A stretch of 64,000 nt of DNA from Georgenia wutianyii (GTDB lineage Bacteria; Actinomycetota; Actinomycetes; Actinomycetales; Actinomycetaceae), in NCBI RefSeq assembly GCF_006349365.1, contig NZ_CP040899.1:1984001-2048000 (forward strand). The letters run 5' to 3'. The notes beneath the pieces were generated by a model. The model was not told where the DNA came from, did not search any database, and worked only from the letters and a program-made list of their open reading frames with translations. How positions within the stretch are numbered: position 1 is the first letter of the stretch; each line of letters starts with the position of its first letter. Below, piece by piece: positions 25,997 through 34,518 of this stretch. A program made the position numbers and the translations under genes.

Positions 25997-26346
25997 GCCT
26001 GCCACAACTGCCACATCCGCAGCTCCATGATGATGACGGTGACGGCCGCGACCGTCAGGACGACCGAGCTCCACCGCGTGCGCTCGACGAAAGCGACGAC
26101 GGCGGCCCCGGGAAGGATGAGAAGGGCGACGAGGAGGTAGCCCCAGAGCGTCACCGGGTCGGTGAGCTCCGTGCCCCCGAGCTGGTGGGCCGCCAGGACG
26201 AAGCCCTGGACGATCAGCGCCACCTCGACGACCCCGCCGGCGATGAGCTGACGGAGGACGACGGGACGGTTCGCGATCGTGAAGCCCAGGGCCCACAGGC
26301 CGAGCACGGCGGCGAGCACCGAGACGATGAGGACGACGGGAAGCAC
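25993..26346 (-). CDS. Small membrane protein, first gene of a two-gene operon
   Basis: A 117-residue protein with four hydrophobic segments (VVLIVSVLAAVLGLWALGF, VVEVALIVQGFVLAA, LWGYLLVALLILPGAAVVAF and VVLTVAAVTVIIM). The start is GTG 26346, supported by a TACGAT hexamer 6 nt upstream. The last codons overlap the next gene. No family name is clear, though paired small membrane proteins of this sort are common beside pepA in actinobacteria. The pair may form one complex. Confidence 0.75.
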   Translation of the reverse strand: MLPVVLIVSVLAAVLGLWALGFTIANRPVVLRQLIAGGVVEVALIVQGFVLAAHQLGGTELTDPVTLWGYLLVALLILPGAAVVAFVERTRWSSVVLTVAAVTVIIMELRMWQLWQA

Positions 26347-26352
26347 CGCGAC

Positions 26353-26358
26353 ATCGTA
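26353..26358 (-). promoter_or_regulatory. -10 hexamer TACGAT for the membrane-protein pair
   Basis: Minus-strand TACGAT ends 6 nt before GTG 26346. Confidence 0.5.
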
Positions 26359-26418
26359 GCCGCGGGCGAGCAGGACCCTGGTCCCCCCGGGCGCCACCCC
26401 CACCCGTTCCGTGACGGA

Positions 26419-26424
26419 TACCAT
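26419..26424 (+). promoter_or_regulatory. -10 hexamer TACCAT, leaderless start at 26432
   Basis: TACCAT ends 7 nt before GTG 26432 and selects it over the in-frame GTG at 26411, which lies upstream of the promoter element. Confidence 0.6.
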
Positions 26425-26431
26425 CGGGAGC

Positions 26432-27910
26432 GTGACTGAACTGACGCTGACCACGAAGAACGTTGCACGCATCCCGGCCGACGCCGTCGTCGTCGCCGTC
26501 GGCCGACGGGACGGACAGCCCCTGCTCGTGCCCGGAGCGGCGCTGCCGTCGGCGGTGACCTCCACGCTGACGACGCTCCTGCCCGCGCTCGGCGTGAGCG
26601 GCAAGGCCGACGAGGTCGTCCGCGTCGCCGTCGGCAAGGAGCTCGCAGCCACCGTCGTCGTGCTCACCGGCGTCGGTGAGGTCGGCGAGGACGGCCCGAC
26701 CCTGGAGACCCTGCGCCGTGCCGCCGGCGCCGCGACCCGCAGCCTCGCGGGCACCGCCGACGTCGCCCTCGCCCTGCCCGCCGACACCGCCGAGCGGGTC
26801 GGCGCCGTCGCCGAGGGCGCCCTGCTCGGCACCTACAGCTACGACCGCTACCGCACCGAGCACCGCGCGCCGGTGGCCCGCCTCGAGCTCGTCACCGACC
26901 TCGCCCGCTCCAAGGAGGCCAAGGCCGCCCACGCCCGCGCCGTCGTCGTGGCGGAGGCCGTCGCCGGGGTCCGCGACCTCGTCAACGCCTCCCCCGCCGA
27001 CCTGTACCCCGAGTCCTTCGCCGAGGAGGCGGCCGCCGCCGCGAAGGGCACCAAGGTCAAGGTCAAGGTGCTCGACGAGAAGGCGCTCCTCGCCGGCGGC
27101 TACGGCGGCCTGATCGGCGTCGGTCAGGGCTCCCAGCGCCCGCCGCGGCTCGTCAGGGTCAGCTACTCCCCCGTCCGCGCGAAGGCCCACGTCGGCCTCG
27201 TCGGCAAGGGCATCACGTTCGACTCCGGCGGCCTGTCCATCAAGCCCGCCAAGGGCATGGAGACGATGAAGATGGACATGGCCGGCGCCGCCACCGTGCT
27301 CCACGCCGTCATGGCCGCCGCCGCGCTCGACCTGCCCGTCAAGGTGACCGGCTGGCTCGCGCTCGCCGAGAACATGCCCTCCGGCAGCGCCCAGCGCCCC
27401 TCGGACGTCATCACGATCCGCGGCGGGAAGACGGTCGAGGTGCTCAACACCGACGCCGAGGGCCGCCTCGTCATGGCCGACGCCCTCGTCGCCGCCGGCG
27501 AGGAGAACCCGGACGTCATCGTCGACATCGCCACGCTCACCGGCGCCCAGATGGTCGCGCTCGGCTCGCAGGTCGGCGCCGTCATGGGCACCGAGGACGT
27601 GCGTGAGGAGGTCATCGCCGCAGCCGGTGCCGCCGGGGAGGACTTCTGGCCGATGCCGCTGCCCGCCGAGCTCGCCGAGTCCATGAAGTCGCAGGTCGCC
27701 GACATCGCCAACATGGGCGACCGGTTCGGCGGCATGCTCGTCGCGGGCCTGTTCCTCAAGGAGTTCGTCGGCGCGACGCCGTGGGCGCACCTCGACATCG
27801 CCGGGCCGGCGTTCAACGAGGGCAAGCCGCGGGGCTACACCCCCGAGGGCGGCACGGGCACCGGGCTGCGCACCCTGCTCACCTTCCTCGAGCGCGCCGC
27901 CACCCGCTGA
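26432..27910 (+). CDS. pepA: Leucyl aminopeptidase (M17)
   Basis: Hexameric cytosolic metallo-aminopeptidase that removes N-terminal residues from peptides, 492 aa. The M17 catalytic core is complete: VGKGITFDSGGLSIKPAKGM (about residues 251-270) with the Lys and Asp ligands, MKMDMAGAATV, and the signature NTDAEGRLVMADAL (about 338-351) with the catalytic Arg. Two metal ions are expected. A variable N-terminal domain of about 165 residues precedes it. Homologue of Rv2213 by position. A wobble-containing hairpin closes the transcript. Confidence 0.96.
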   Translation: MTELTLTTKNVARIPADAVVVAVGRRDGQPLLVPGAALPSAVTSTLTTLLPALGVSGKADEVVRVAVGKELAATVVVLTGVGEVGEDGPTLETLRRAAGAATRSLAGTADVALALPADTAERVGAVAEGALLGTYSYDRYRTEHRAPVARLELVTDLARSKEAKAAHARAVVVAEAVAGVRDLVNASPADLYPESFAEEAAAAAKGTKVKVKVLDEKALLAGGYGGLIGVGQGSQRPPRLVRVSYSPVRAKAHVGLVGKGITFDSGGLSIKPAKGMETMKMDMAGAATVLHAVMAAAALDLPVKVTGWLALAENMPSGSAQRPSDVITIRGGKTVEVLNTDAEGRLVMADALVAAGEENPDVIVDIATLTGAQMVALGSQVGAVMGTEDVREEVIAAAGAAGEDFWPMPLPAELAESMKSQVADIANMGDRFGGMLVAGLFLKEFVGATPWAHLDIAGPAFNEGKPRGYTPEGGTGTGLRTLLTFLERAATR

Positions 27911-27926
27911 CGCGACCACGCACGGC

Positions 27927-27979
27927 CGAGCCCGTCCCCGCCGACCACGCCCCTCGGGGCCGTCGCGGGGGCGGGCTCG
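27927..27979. terminator. Hairpin between convergent pepA and a small gene
   Basis: 15-bp stem with one G-U pair (27927-27941 with 27965-27979), with a 23-nt loop that can fold on itself. It fills the 73-bp gap between convergent stops. Confidence 0.6.
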
Positions 27980-27983
27980 CGTG

Positions 27984-28310
27984 CTACTTGCGGCGCTGGG
28001 CGGCGCTCCAGCGCCGCATGCTCGACGGGTAGCCGGTGAGGTTGACGTCGTAGACCGGGATCTCCAGCTCGCGGGCCAGCGCCCAGGCGGCCTTCTGGTC
28101 CGGGATGCGCCGGCGCGTCCACTCCCCCGTACGGGCGACGAGGACCATCGTCGTCGGGTCGTTCGCCGTCGGGGGCTCGATGTAGGCCTCGACGCCGGCG
28201 CGCGTGGCGACGAAGTCACGGAAGTGCGCCGTGACCTCCGCGCGGCGCTGCGCGGGCGAGACGTCGGGCACGGACGAGCCCGTCGTCCGTCGTCGTGGGA
28301 ACAACCGCAT
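27984..28310 (-). CDS. Conserved actinobacterial protein of unknown function
   Basis: A 108-residue soluble protein divergent from lpdA. It has a basic start (MRLFPRRRT), then a core with TMVLVARTGEWTRRRIPDQK and the C-terminal block VYDVNLTGYPSSMRRWSAAQ. I recognise the shape as a conserved hypothetical found between pepA and lpdA in actinobacteria; no function is known to me. ATG 28310 has a TACGCT hexamer 6 nt upstream. Confidence 0.8.
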   Translation of the reverse strand: MRLFPRRRTTGSSVPDVSPAQRRAEVTAHFRDFVATRAGVEAYIEPPTANDPTTMVLVARTGEWTRRRIPDQKAAWALARELEIPVYDVNLTGYPSSMRRWSAAQRRK

Positions 28311-28316
28311 GGGCCC

Positions 28317-28322
28317 AGCGTA
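28317..28322 (-). promoter_or_regulatory. -10 hexamer TACGCT for the 108-aa protein
   Basis: Minus-strand TACGCT ends 6 nt before ATG 28310. Confidence 0.5.
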
Positions 28323-28447
28323 CGGCTCTCCGCTGTGACCCGACGGACACCGTGTCCGGTGGTCCCGACACCTCCGGCGATGACAAGATGGGACTCAAGG
28401 CCTGGGTGTCGTGCCCGGGCTCCCGTTCCCCGCTCGAGGAGAAGTTT

Positions 28448-29830
28448 GTGACCGCCAGCCCTGAAGACAACGTCTACGACCTGGTCATCCTGGGAGCTGG
28501 AAGCGGAGGCTACGCGGCTGCGCTGCGCGGCGCCCAGCTCGGCCTGTCCATCGCCCTCATCGAGGCCGACAAGCTCGGTGGCACCTGCCTGCACCGCGGC
28601 TGCATCCCCACCAAGGCCCTGCTCCACAGCGCCGAGGTCGCCGACACGATCCACGAGAGCGCCGCGGTCGGCGTCAACAGCTCCTTCCAGGGCATCGACA
28701 TGGCCACGGTCAACAGCTACAAGGACGCCGTCGTCGGGCGCCTGTACAAGGGCCTCCAGGGCCTGGTGAAGGCCGGCAAGATCGACTACATCACCGGCTG
28801 GGGCCGCCTCACCGCGAAGGACACCGTCGAGGTCGACGGCACCCCCTACCGCGGGCGCAACGTGCTGCTCGCCTCCGGCTCCTACGCCCGCTCGCTGCCC
28901 GGCCTGGAGATCGGCGGCCGCGTCATCACGAGCGAGCAGGCCCTCCAGCTCGAGTCCGTCCCGAAGAGCGTCATCGTCCTCGGCGGCGGCGTCATCGGCG
29001 TCGAGTTCGCCTCCGTGTGGAAGTCCTTCGGGGCCGACGTGACGATCATCGAGGCGCTGCCCAACCTCGTGCCGAACGAGGACGTCGCGCTGTCCAAGGC
29101 CCTCGAGCGCGCCTTCCGCAAGCGGAAGATCGCCTTCCACACCGGCACCCGCTTCTCCGGCGTCAAGCAGACCGACTCCGGCGTCGTCGTCTCCACCGAG
29201 GACGGCAAGACCCTCGAGGCCGACCTCCTGCTCGTCGCCGTCGGCCGCGGCCCGGCGACCGCCAACCTCGGCTACGAGGAGCAGGGCGTGCCCATGGAGC
29301 GCGGCTTCGTCCTCACCAACGAGCGCCTCCACACCGGCGTCGCCAACATCTACGCCGTCGGCGACATCGTCCCCGGCCTGCAGCTCGCCCACCGCGGCTT
29401 CCAGCAGGGCATCTTCGTCGCCGAGGAGATCGCCGGCCTCAACCCGCCGGCGATCGTCGAGTCCGGCATCCCGCGCGTGACCTACTGCGAGCCCGAGGTC
29501 GCCTCCGTCGGCCTCACCGAGGCGCAGGCCAAGGAGCAGCACGGCGAGGTCGAGACCGTCGAGTTCAACCTGGCCGGCAACGGCAAGAGCCAGATCCTCA
29601 AGACCACCGGCTTCGTCAAGCTCGTCCGGCAGAAGGACGGCCCCATCGTCGGGGTGCACATGATCGGCGCCCGCGTCGGTGAGCTCATCGGCGAGGGCCA
29701 GCTCATGGTCAACTGGGAGGCCTACCCTGAGGACGTCGCCTCCCTCGTCCACGCCCACCCGACGCAGAACGAGGCCATCGGCGAGGCGGCGCTCGCGCTC
29801 GCCGGCAAGCCGCTGCACTCCCACAACTGA
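28448..29830 (+). CDS. lpdA: Dihydrolipoyl dehydrogenase (E3)
   Basis: FAD disulfide oxidoreductase that reoxidises the lipoyl arms of 2-oxoacid dehydrogenases with NAD+, 460 aa. FAD motif LGAGSGGYAAALRGAQLG, redox-active CLHRGC (about residues 45-50), NAD motif VLGGGVIGVEFAS (about 180-192) and the dimer-contributed acid-base pair HAHPTQNEAIGE near the C-terminus are all intact. GTG 28448 follows a GAGGAGAAG ribosome site. sucB starts 27 bp after its stop, so E3 and E2 form one operon. Confidence 0.96.
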   Translation: MTASPEDNVYDLVILGAGSGGYAAALRGAQLGLSIALIEADKLGGTCLHRGCIPTKALLHSAEVADTIHESAAVGVNSSFQGIDMATVNSYKDAVVGRLYKGLQGLVKAGKIDYITGWGRLTAKDTVEVDGTPYRGRNVLLASGSYARSLPGLEIGGRVITSEQALQLESVPKSVIVLGGGVIGVEFASVWKSFGADVTIIEALPNLVPNEDVALSKALERAFRKRKIAFHTGTRFSGVKQTDSGVVVSTEDGKTLEADLLLVAVGRGPATANLGYEEQGVPMERGFVLTNERLHTGVANIYAVGDIVPGLQLAHRGFQQGIFVAEEIAGLNPPAIVESGIPRVTYCEPEVASVGLTEAQAKEQHGEVETVEFNLAGNGKSQILKTTGFVKLVRQKDGPIVGVHMIGARVGELIGEGQLMVNWEAYPEDVASLVHAHPTQNEAIGEAALALAGKPLHSHN

Positions 29831-29857
29831 TCCCTCGATCCAAGGAGACACCAGGTC

Positions 29858-31669
29858 ATGTCCGACTCCGTGCAGATGCCCGCCCTGGGCGAGTCCGTCA
29901 CCGAGGGAACCGTCACCCGCTGGCTGAAGAACGAGGGGGACCGCGTCGAGGTCGACGAGCCCCTGCTCGAGGTGTCGACCGACAAGGTCGACACCGAGGT
30001 GCCCTCGCCGTTCGCCGGCGTGCTGGAGAAGATCCTCGTCCAGGAGGACGAGACGGTCGACGTCGGCACCGAGCTCGCCGTCATCGGCTCCGGTGAGGGT
30101 GGCGGCGACGCCGCCCCGGCCGAGGCCGAGCAGCCCGCCGCGCAGGAGGAGCAGCCCGCCGAGCCCGAGCAGCAGGAGCAGCCCGCGCAGGACGAGCAGC
30201 CCTCCGAGCAGGAGGTCGCCCAGGAGGCCAAGTCGCAGGCGTCCTCCGGCTCCTCCGGCTCCGGTGAGGGCCAGGCCGTGCAGATGCCCGCCCTCGGCGA
30301 GTCCGTCACCGAGGGCACCGTCACCCGCTGGCTCAAGAGCGAGGGTGAGCAGGTCGAGGTGGACGAGCCGCTGCTCGAGGTCTCGACCGACAAGGTCGAC
30401 ACCGAGGTGCCCTCGCCCTACGCCGGCGTGCTGAGCAAGATCCTCGTCCAGGAGGACGAGACCGTCGACGTCGGCACCGACCTCGCCATCATCGGCGGAG
30501 AGTCCGGCGGCTCGGACTCCGGTGAGTCGGCTCCGGCCGTGGAGGAGACCCCGCAGGCCGAGCAGCAGCAGACCGAGGAACCGTCCGAGGAGCGCGCCGA
30601 GCAGCACCAGGACGCGGCGACCTCGACGGCTCCCGCCGAGGAGGCCGCTCCGCAGGCCGAGCCCGAGCAGCCGAAGGCCCCGGCGCAGGAGGCGTCCACC
30701 ACCCCGGCGCCCTCGCGCCCGAGCGCTGCCGAGACGGCGAAGGCGTCCTACGTGACGCCGATCGTCCGCAAGCTCGCCAAGGAGAAGGGGGTCGACCTCG
30801 ACTCCCTCCAGGGCACCGGCGTCGGCGGGCGGGTCCGCAAGGAGGACGTCCTCGCCGCCGCGGAGAAGGCTGCCCAGGCCGCCGCCCCCGCCGCCGCTGC
30901 CGCGCCGTCGTCCGCCCCCAAGGCGCCGACGACCGTCCCGGAGGTCTCCCCGCTGCGCGGCACCACCGAGAAGATGTCGCGCCTGCGCAAGGTCATCGCC
31001 AAGCGCATGGTCGAGTCCCTCGACACCTCCGCCCAGCTCACCACGGTCATCGAGGTGGACGTCACGCGGATCGCCAAGCTCCGCGCCCGGGCGAAGAACA
31101 GCTTCCAGGAGCGGGAGGGCGTCAAGCTCACCTACCTGCCGTTCTTCATCAAGGCCGCCACCGAGGCGCTCAAGGCCCACCCGGCCCTCAACGCCTCGAT
31201 CGACGGCGACCAGGTCGTCTACCACGGCGAGGAGAACATCGGCATCGCGGTCGACACCCCGCGCGGCCTGCTCGTCCCGGTGATCAAGGAGGCCGGCGAC
31301 CTCACGATCGCGGGCATCTCCAAGCGGGTCGCCGACCTCGCCGCCCGCACGCGGGACAACAAGGTCAAGCCGGACGAGCTCGGTGGCTCGACGTTCACCA
31401 TCACGAACCTCGGCTCCAACGGCGCCCTGTTCGACACCCCGATCATCAACCAGCCCGAGGTCGCGATCCTCGGCGTGGGCGCGATCGTCAAGCGTCCCGT
31501 CGTCGTCACCGACACCGACGGCAACGAGACGATCGGCATCCGCTCCATGGTCTACCTGCCCCTTACCTACGACCACCGCCTGGTCGACGGTGCGGACGCG
31601 GGCCGCTTCATGCAGACGATCAAGAAGCGTCTGGAGGAGGGCGCCTTCGAGGCCGAGCTCGGTCTCTGA
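29858..31669 (+). CDS. sucB: Dihydrolipoamide acyltransferase (E2) with two lipoyl domains
   Basis: Core subunit of a 2-oxoacid dehydrogenase complex, 603 aa. Two lipoyl domains (about residues 2-76 and 141-215) each carry the lipoylated Lys in [12 protein letters not shown]; both are followed by Glu/Gln/Ala/Pro-rich swinging linkers. A subunit-binding domain follows ([15 protein letters not shown]..., about 297-333), then the catalytic domain from about 365 with the His-Asp pair in [14 protein letters not shown] near residue 571. In mycobacteria this position is DlaT, shared by PDH and other complexes, so substrate is unclear from sequence. Usual neighbours lipB and lipA are absent. Confidence 0.95.
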   Translation: MSDSVQMPALGESVTEGTVTRWLKNEGDRVEVDEPLLEVSTDKVDTEVPSPFAGVLEKILVQEDETVDVGTELAVIGSGEGGGDAAPAEAEQPAAQEEQPAEPEQQEQPAQDEQPSEQEVAQEAKSQASSGSSGSGEGQAVQMPALGESVTEGTVTRWLKSEGEQVEVDEPLLEVSTDKVDTEVPSPYAGVLSKILVQEDETVDVGTDLAIIGGESGGSDSGESAPAVEETPQAEQQQTEEPSEERAEQHQDAATSTAPAEEAAPQAEPEQPKAPAQEASTTPAPSRPSAAETAKASYVTPIVRKLAKEKGVDLDSLQGTGVGGRVRKEDVLAAAEKAAQAAAPAAAAAPSSAPKAPTTVPEVSPLRGTTEKMSRLRKVIAKRMVESLDTSAQLTTVIEVDVTRIAKLRARAKNSFQEREGVKLTYLPFFIKAATEALKAHPALNASIDGDQVVYHGEENIGIAVDTPRGLLVPVIKEAGDLTIAGISKRVADLAARTRDNKVKPDELGGSTFTITNLGSNGALFDTPIINQPEVAILGVGAIVKRPVVVTDTDGNETIGIRSMVYLPLTYDHRLVDGADAGRFMQTIKKRLEEGAFEAELGL

Positions 31670-31682
31670 GTCCCCCTTCCCC

Positions 31683-31715
31683 GACGGGGCCCGCACCACT
31701 GGTGCGGGCCCCGTC
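31683..31715. terminator. Terminator after sucB
   Basis: Perfect 15-bp stem (31683-31697 with 31701-31715), 3-nt loop, lying between two convergent stops and therefore useful to both. Confidence 0.8.
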
Positions 31716-31720
31716 GCCGT

Positions 31721-33193
31721 TCACGGGCACGGCTCGGTGCGCAGGATGCGCCACTGCCCGGAGTCGGCGGTGAGGACGAGCCTGGTGCAGCGGGGCTCCT
31801 GCGCCGCGACGTCGACCGTCGCCCCGCCGACCCGTCGCTCGTGGGGGTGCTGGACGAGGACGGCGTCCAGGGCCGTGCCCCCGGGCGCCGGGGTCACGTG
31901 CTCGACGGCGACGACCTCGGTGCGCAGGTCCTCCAGGGTGGTCGCGCTGCCCTCGAGCAGGTCGAGGAGCGCCTCGTCCTCCTGGGCTGCGGGACCGCCC
32001 GGCACGGTGGTGGCCGCCAGGGCCGCGGTGTCGCCCTGGACGAGGGCACGGTCCCGGCGGGCGACCAGGTCGGCGAGGGCGTCGGTGACCGGTGCCGTGG
32101 CGGGCGGCGCGGAGGGGCGGTGCCCGTAACCGCCGCCTCTCTCCCCCGGCGCGGACCAGACGACGACGCCGATGAGCAGGCCGAGCGCCCCGAGCACGGC
32201 CCCCGCACGCGGCCAGGGCGAGATGTGGCTGCGGCGGCCTGCGTGCCGTGCCTGCGGCGTCCGCCGGGCCTCCCGTCCGTCGGTCACCTGCTGCCCTCCC
32301 GTCCGGCCGCGGCGGGCGGGGACTGCCCGACCGGCTCCCGCAGGCATCGTCCGGGCTGCGGCGCGGGCGCGACGGCGGGTGTCCGGGCGCCGCCGGGTGG
32401 GCGCGGCGTCGTCACGCATCCGCGCCTGGGCGAGGACGGCGGCAGGCGGGAGGCGGACCGGCTCGGCAGCGGCGATCTCGGGCGCGCGGCTGGCGAGGTC
32501 GCGGGCAGCGGGACGGCGGGAGGGATCGGCGTCCAGCGCGCCGGCGAGGAGCACCGGCAGCCGAGGGCCCGCGGACCCGCCGGCGGCCGCGAGCACGAGC
32601 CGCGCGAGGGCCCACACGTCCCCAGGTGCCCCGGCCGCGCCGCGCCGGTCCCGCTCGGGTGGGACGAACCCGGGCGTCCCGAGCTCCGGAGCGGCGCGGC
32701 CCGCGAGGTCCACCAGCACCGGGACGCCGTCGCCGCTGACGACGACGTTCGCGGGCGACACGTCGCCGTGGACGACACCACGCTCGTGCAGGTGCCCGAG
32801 CCCGCTGCCCACCGCGGCGAGCAGGGCCGCGAGCTCGGGCGGGTCCAGCGAGCCGCGGGCGGCGAGGACGGTCGCGAGCGTGGGCCCGGGCACGCGGTCG
32901 CTCACCACCGCGCACCGCCCGCCGTCCAGCGGGAGGACCTGGCGGACCCGCGCGAGGTGCGGATGGGTCCCGTGCCGCAGGGCCGCGAGCCGCCGCAGCT
33001 GCGCGGTGCCCGCCGCGCCCTCGGGCAACGACAGCACGCTGACGACGACGTCACGCCCGCCGCCGTCGCGCGCCGCCCACACCGCCCCGCCGGCGCCGTG
33101 CCCGACCGGCCCGTGCAGCGCGAGCCCGGCCACCTCGGGGGCACGCACGGTCCCCGCCGCGGCAGTGGCCGGGACCGGCCGTCGTCGTGCCAT
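31721..33193 (-). CDS. Protein kinase-like membrane protein, probable pseudokinase
   Basis: A 490-residue protein with a Ser/Thr-kinase-like N-terminal domain. It has a Gly-rich loop (GPVGHGAGGAVW, about 28-39), a catalytic loop HGDVSPANVV (142-151) and a DLA in place of DFG (162-164), then PPE for APE (178-180). The VAIK lysine that anchors ATP is missing: the strand reads VVVSVLSL with Ser 52. A basic linker leads to one membrane helix (about 325-345), then an exported domain of about 145 residues with two Cys (CTRLVL; TEPCP). ATG 33193 is the likely start. It occupies the place of lipB/lipA in related genomes. Confidence 0.82.
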   Translation of the reverse strand: MARRRPVPATAAAGTVRAPEVAGLALHGPVGHGAGGAVWAARDGGGRDVVVSVLSLPEGAAGTAQLRRLAALRHGTHPHLARVRQVLPLDGGRCAVVSDRVPGPTLATVLAARGSLDPPELAALLAAVGSGLGHLHERGVVHGDVSPANVVVSGDGVPVLVDLAGRAAPELGTPGFVPPERDRRGAAGAPGDVWALARLVLAAAGGSAGPRLPVLLAGALDADPSRRPAARDLASRAPEIAAAEPVRLPPAAVLAQARMRDDAAPTRRRPDTRRRARAAARTMPAGAGRAVPARRGRTGGQQVTDGREARRTPQARHAGRRSHISPWPRAGAVLGALGLLIGVVVWSAPGERGGGYGHRPSAPPATAPVTDALADLVARRDRALVQGDTAALAATTVPGGPAAQEDEALLDLLEGSATTLEDLRTEVVAVEHVTPAPGGTALDAVLVQHPHERRVGGATVDVAAQEPRCTRLVLTADSGQWRILRTEPCP

Positions 33194-33293
33194 GGGCACA
33201 CCCAAGCGCATCGGGCGGCGGCCCGCTGCGCTCATCCACAGGTCCCGTGACGCAGACGACGCGGGACGCCACTGAGGACCCCTCGGGGGCCGG

Positions 33294-33299
33294 TAGGAT
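33294..33299 (+). promoter_or_regulatory. -10 hexamer TAGGAT upstream of 33308
   Basis: TAGGAT ends 8 nt before ATG 33308, giving a leaderless or almost leaderless message. Confidence 0.55.
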
Positions 33300-33307
33300 T
33301 GACGATC

Positions 33308-34033
33308 ATGGCCCTGAGACGACAGAAGAAGGACGCCGCCGAGGGCGTCGCGCCGAAGCCGAAGAAGAAGCGCTGGTACCACCAGCTGTGGGAAGTCTTC
33401 CAGATGACCCGCGAGGCGCAGCCCTCGATCACCTGGTGGCTCCTCGGTTCGTTCTTCGGGATCCTCGCGCTGGGCGTGGCGATCGGCTTCGCCGTCGGCC
33501 ACCCCGTCTACGTCACGCTGCTCAGCCTCCCGGTCGCGCTCATCGTCGTCATGATGCTGCTGTCGCGCCGCGCCGAGCGTGCCGCCTACTCGCGCATCGA
33601 GGGCACCCCCGGCGCCGCCGGCTCGGCGCTCGGGACCATCCGGCGCGGCTGGAACATCGAGGAGCAGCCGGTCGCGGTCGACCCGCGCACCCAGGACGTC
33701 GTCTTCCGCGCCGTCGGGCGCCCGGGCGTCGTGCTCATCGGCGAGGGCCCGAGCCACCGCGTGCAGCGGCTCCTGGAGAGTGAGAAGCGCAAGGTCGCGC
33801 GCGTCGCGCCGAACGTCACCGTGCACCTCATCCAGGTCGGCCGGGAGGAGGGCCAGGTCCCGCTCCCCAAGCTCACGAAGAAGATCCAGCGCCTCAAGCC
33901 GACCCTGACCAAGGCCGAGGTGGCCGCCGTCGCCAAGCGTCTGCGCGCCCTGCAGTCCTCCCGCCCCCCGATCCCCAAGGGCGTGGACCCGATGCGGGCG
34001 CGCCCCGACCGCAAGGGCATGCGCGGACGCTGA
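33308..34033 (+). CDS. DUF4191 membrane protein
   Basis: A 241-residue actinobacterial protein (Rv2219-like), function unknown. Basic N-terminus, two membrane helices (about residues 39-58 and 63-83), then a cytosolic domain with the family signature RAERAAYSRIEGTPGAAGSA (about 87-106) and VVFRAVGRPGVVLIGEGPSH. The tail is rich in Lys, Arg and Pro. It is regularly next to glnA1 and lipA, and is here followed by an RDD protein after 2 bp. Confidence 0.9.
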   Translation: MALRRQKKDAAEGVAPKPKKKRWYHQLWEVFQMTREAQPSITWWLLGSFFGILALGVAIGFAVGHPVYVTLLSLPVALIVVMMLLSRRAERAAYSRIEGTPGAAGSALGTIRRGWNIEEQPVAVDPRTQDVVFRAVGRPGVVLIGEGPSHRVQRLLESEKRKVARVAPNVTVHLIQVGREEGQVPLPKLTKKIQRLKPTLTKAEVAAVAKRLRALQSSRPPIPKGVDPMRARPDRKGMRGR

Positions 34034-34035
34034 GC

Positions 34036-34410
34036 GTGACCATGACCCGCGCCGGGCTCGGCCGCCGCGTCGTCGCCCTCGCCGTCGACTGGGCCATCGC
34101 GAACGCGATCTCCGCCGGCTTCCTCGACAACGACCCCCTGGCGACCCTCGGCGTGTTCGCGGTCATGACCTGGCTGCTGCTCGCCACCCGGGGCGCGACC
34201 ATCGGTCACACCCTCCTCGGCCTGCAGGTCTGCACGGTCGACGGCGGGCCGGTGAGCCCGCTGCAGGCGCTCATCCGGACCGTGAGCCTGTGCGTCGTCG
34301 TCCCCGCCGTCGTGTGGGGTCTGGACGGGCGAGGTCTGCACGAGGTCTGGGCCGGGACGACGATCGTCCGACGCTGGGCCCTCCGCACACCGTCGTCGAC
34401 ATCTGCGTAA
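34036..34410 (+). CDS. RDD-family membrane protein
   Basis: A 124-residue protein with the RDD pattern: GRRVVALAVDWAIANAISAG (Arg-Asp pair in helix 1), a second helix, then GATIGHTLLGLQVCTVDG and a final helix. Start may be GTG 34036 or ATG 34042; a GGA lies 8 nt before 34036, so I prefer it. RDD proteins are thought to be small transporters or membrane modulators; the role here is unknown. It matches the position of Rv2219A just before glnA1, and its last codons overlap the GlnR-type box of glnA. Confidence 0.88.
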   Translation: MTMTRAGLGRRVVALAVDWAIANAISAGFLDNDPLATLGVFAVMTWLLLATRGATIGHTLLGLQVCTVDGGPVSPLQALIRTVSLCVVVPAVVWGLDGRGLHEVWAGTTIVRRWALRTPSSTSA

Positions 34411-34444
34411 CATGCCGGACACATTCGGGTGACCCCGGCGAAAC
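34407..34444 (+). promoter_or_regulatory. GlnR-type operator upstream of glnA
   Basis: Four pentamers at exact 6-nt steps: GTAAC (34407-34411), GACAC (34418-34422), GTGAC (34429-34433) and GAAAC (34440-34444). This is the a1-b1-a2-b2 layout (GTnAC-n6-GAAAC twice) of actinobacterial GlnR sites, with one mismatch in b1. It ends 10 nt before a TAGCGT hexamer. It begins inside the last codons of the RDD gene. Confidence 0.85.
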
Positions 34445-34454
34445 GCGGCACCGT

Positions 34455-34460
34455 TAGCGT
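34455..34460 (+). promoter_or_regulatory. -10 hexamer TAGCGT of glnA
   Basis: TAGCGT lies directly downstream of the GlnR-type box; the last GAAAC would sit near -35. It predicts a leader of about 50 nt before ATG 34519. Confidence 0.55.
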
Positions 34461-34518
34461 CCTGGACGTCGGGACCGCCGAGGTCCAGCAACAATCCCCC
34501 ACGCAAGAGGAGCGGTCG

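Noticed and set aside
25541..31699. A 2052-residue open frame on the minus strand across pepA, lpdA and sucB
   Set aside because: It is antisense to clear genes and has no family motifs outside its last 151 residues. GC-rich DNA keeps such shadow frames open.
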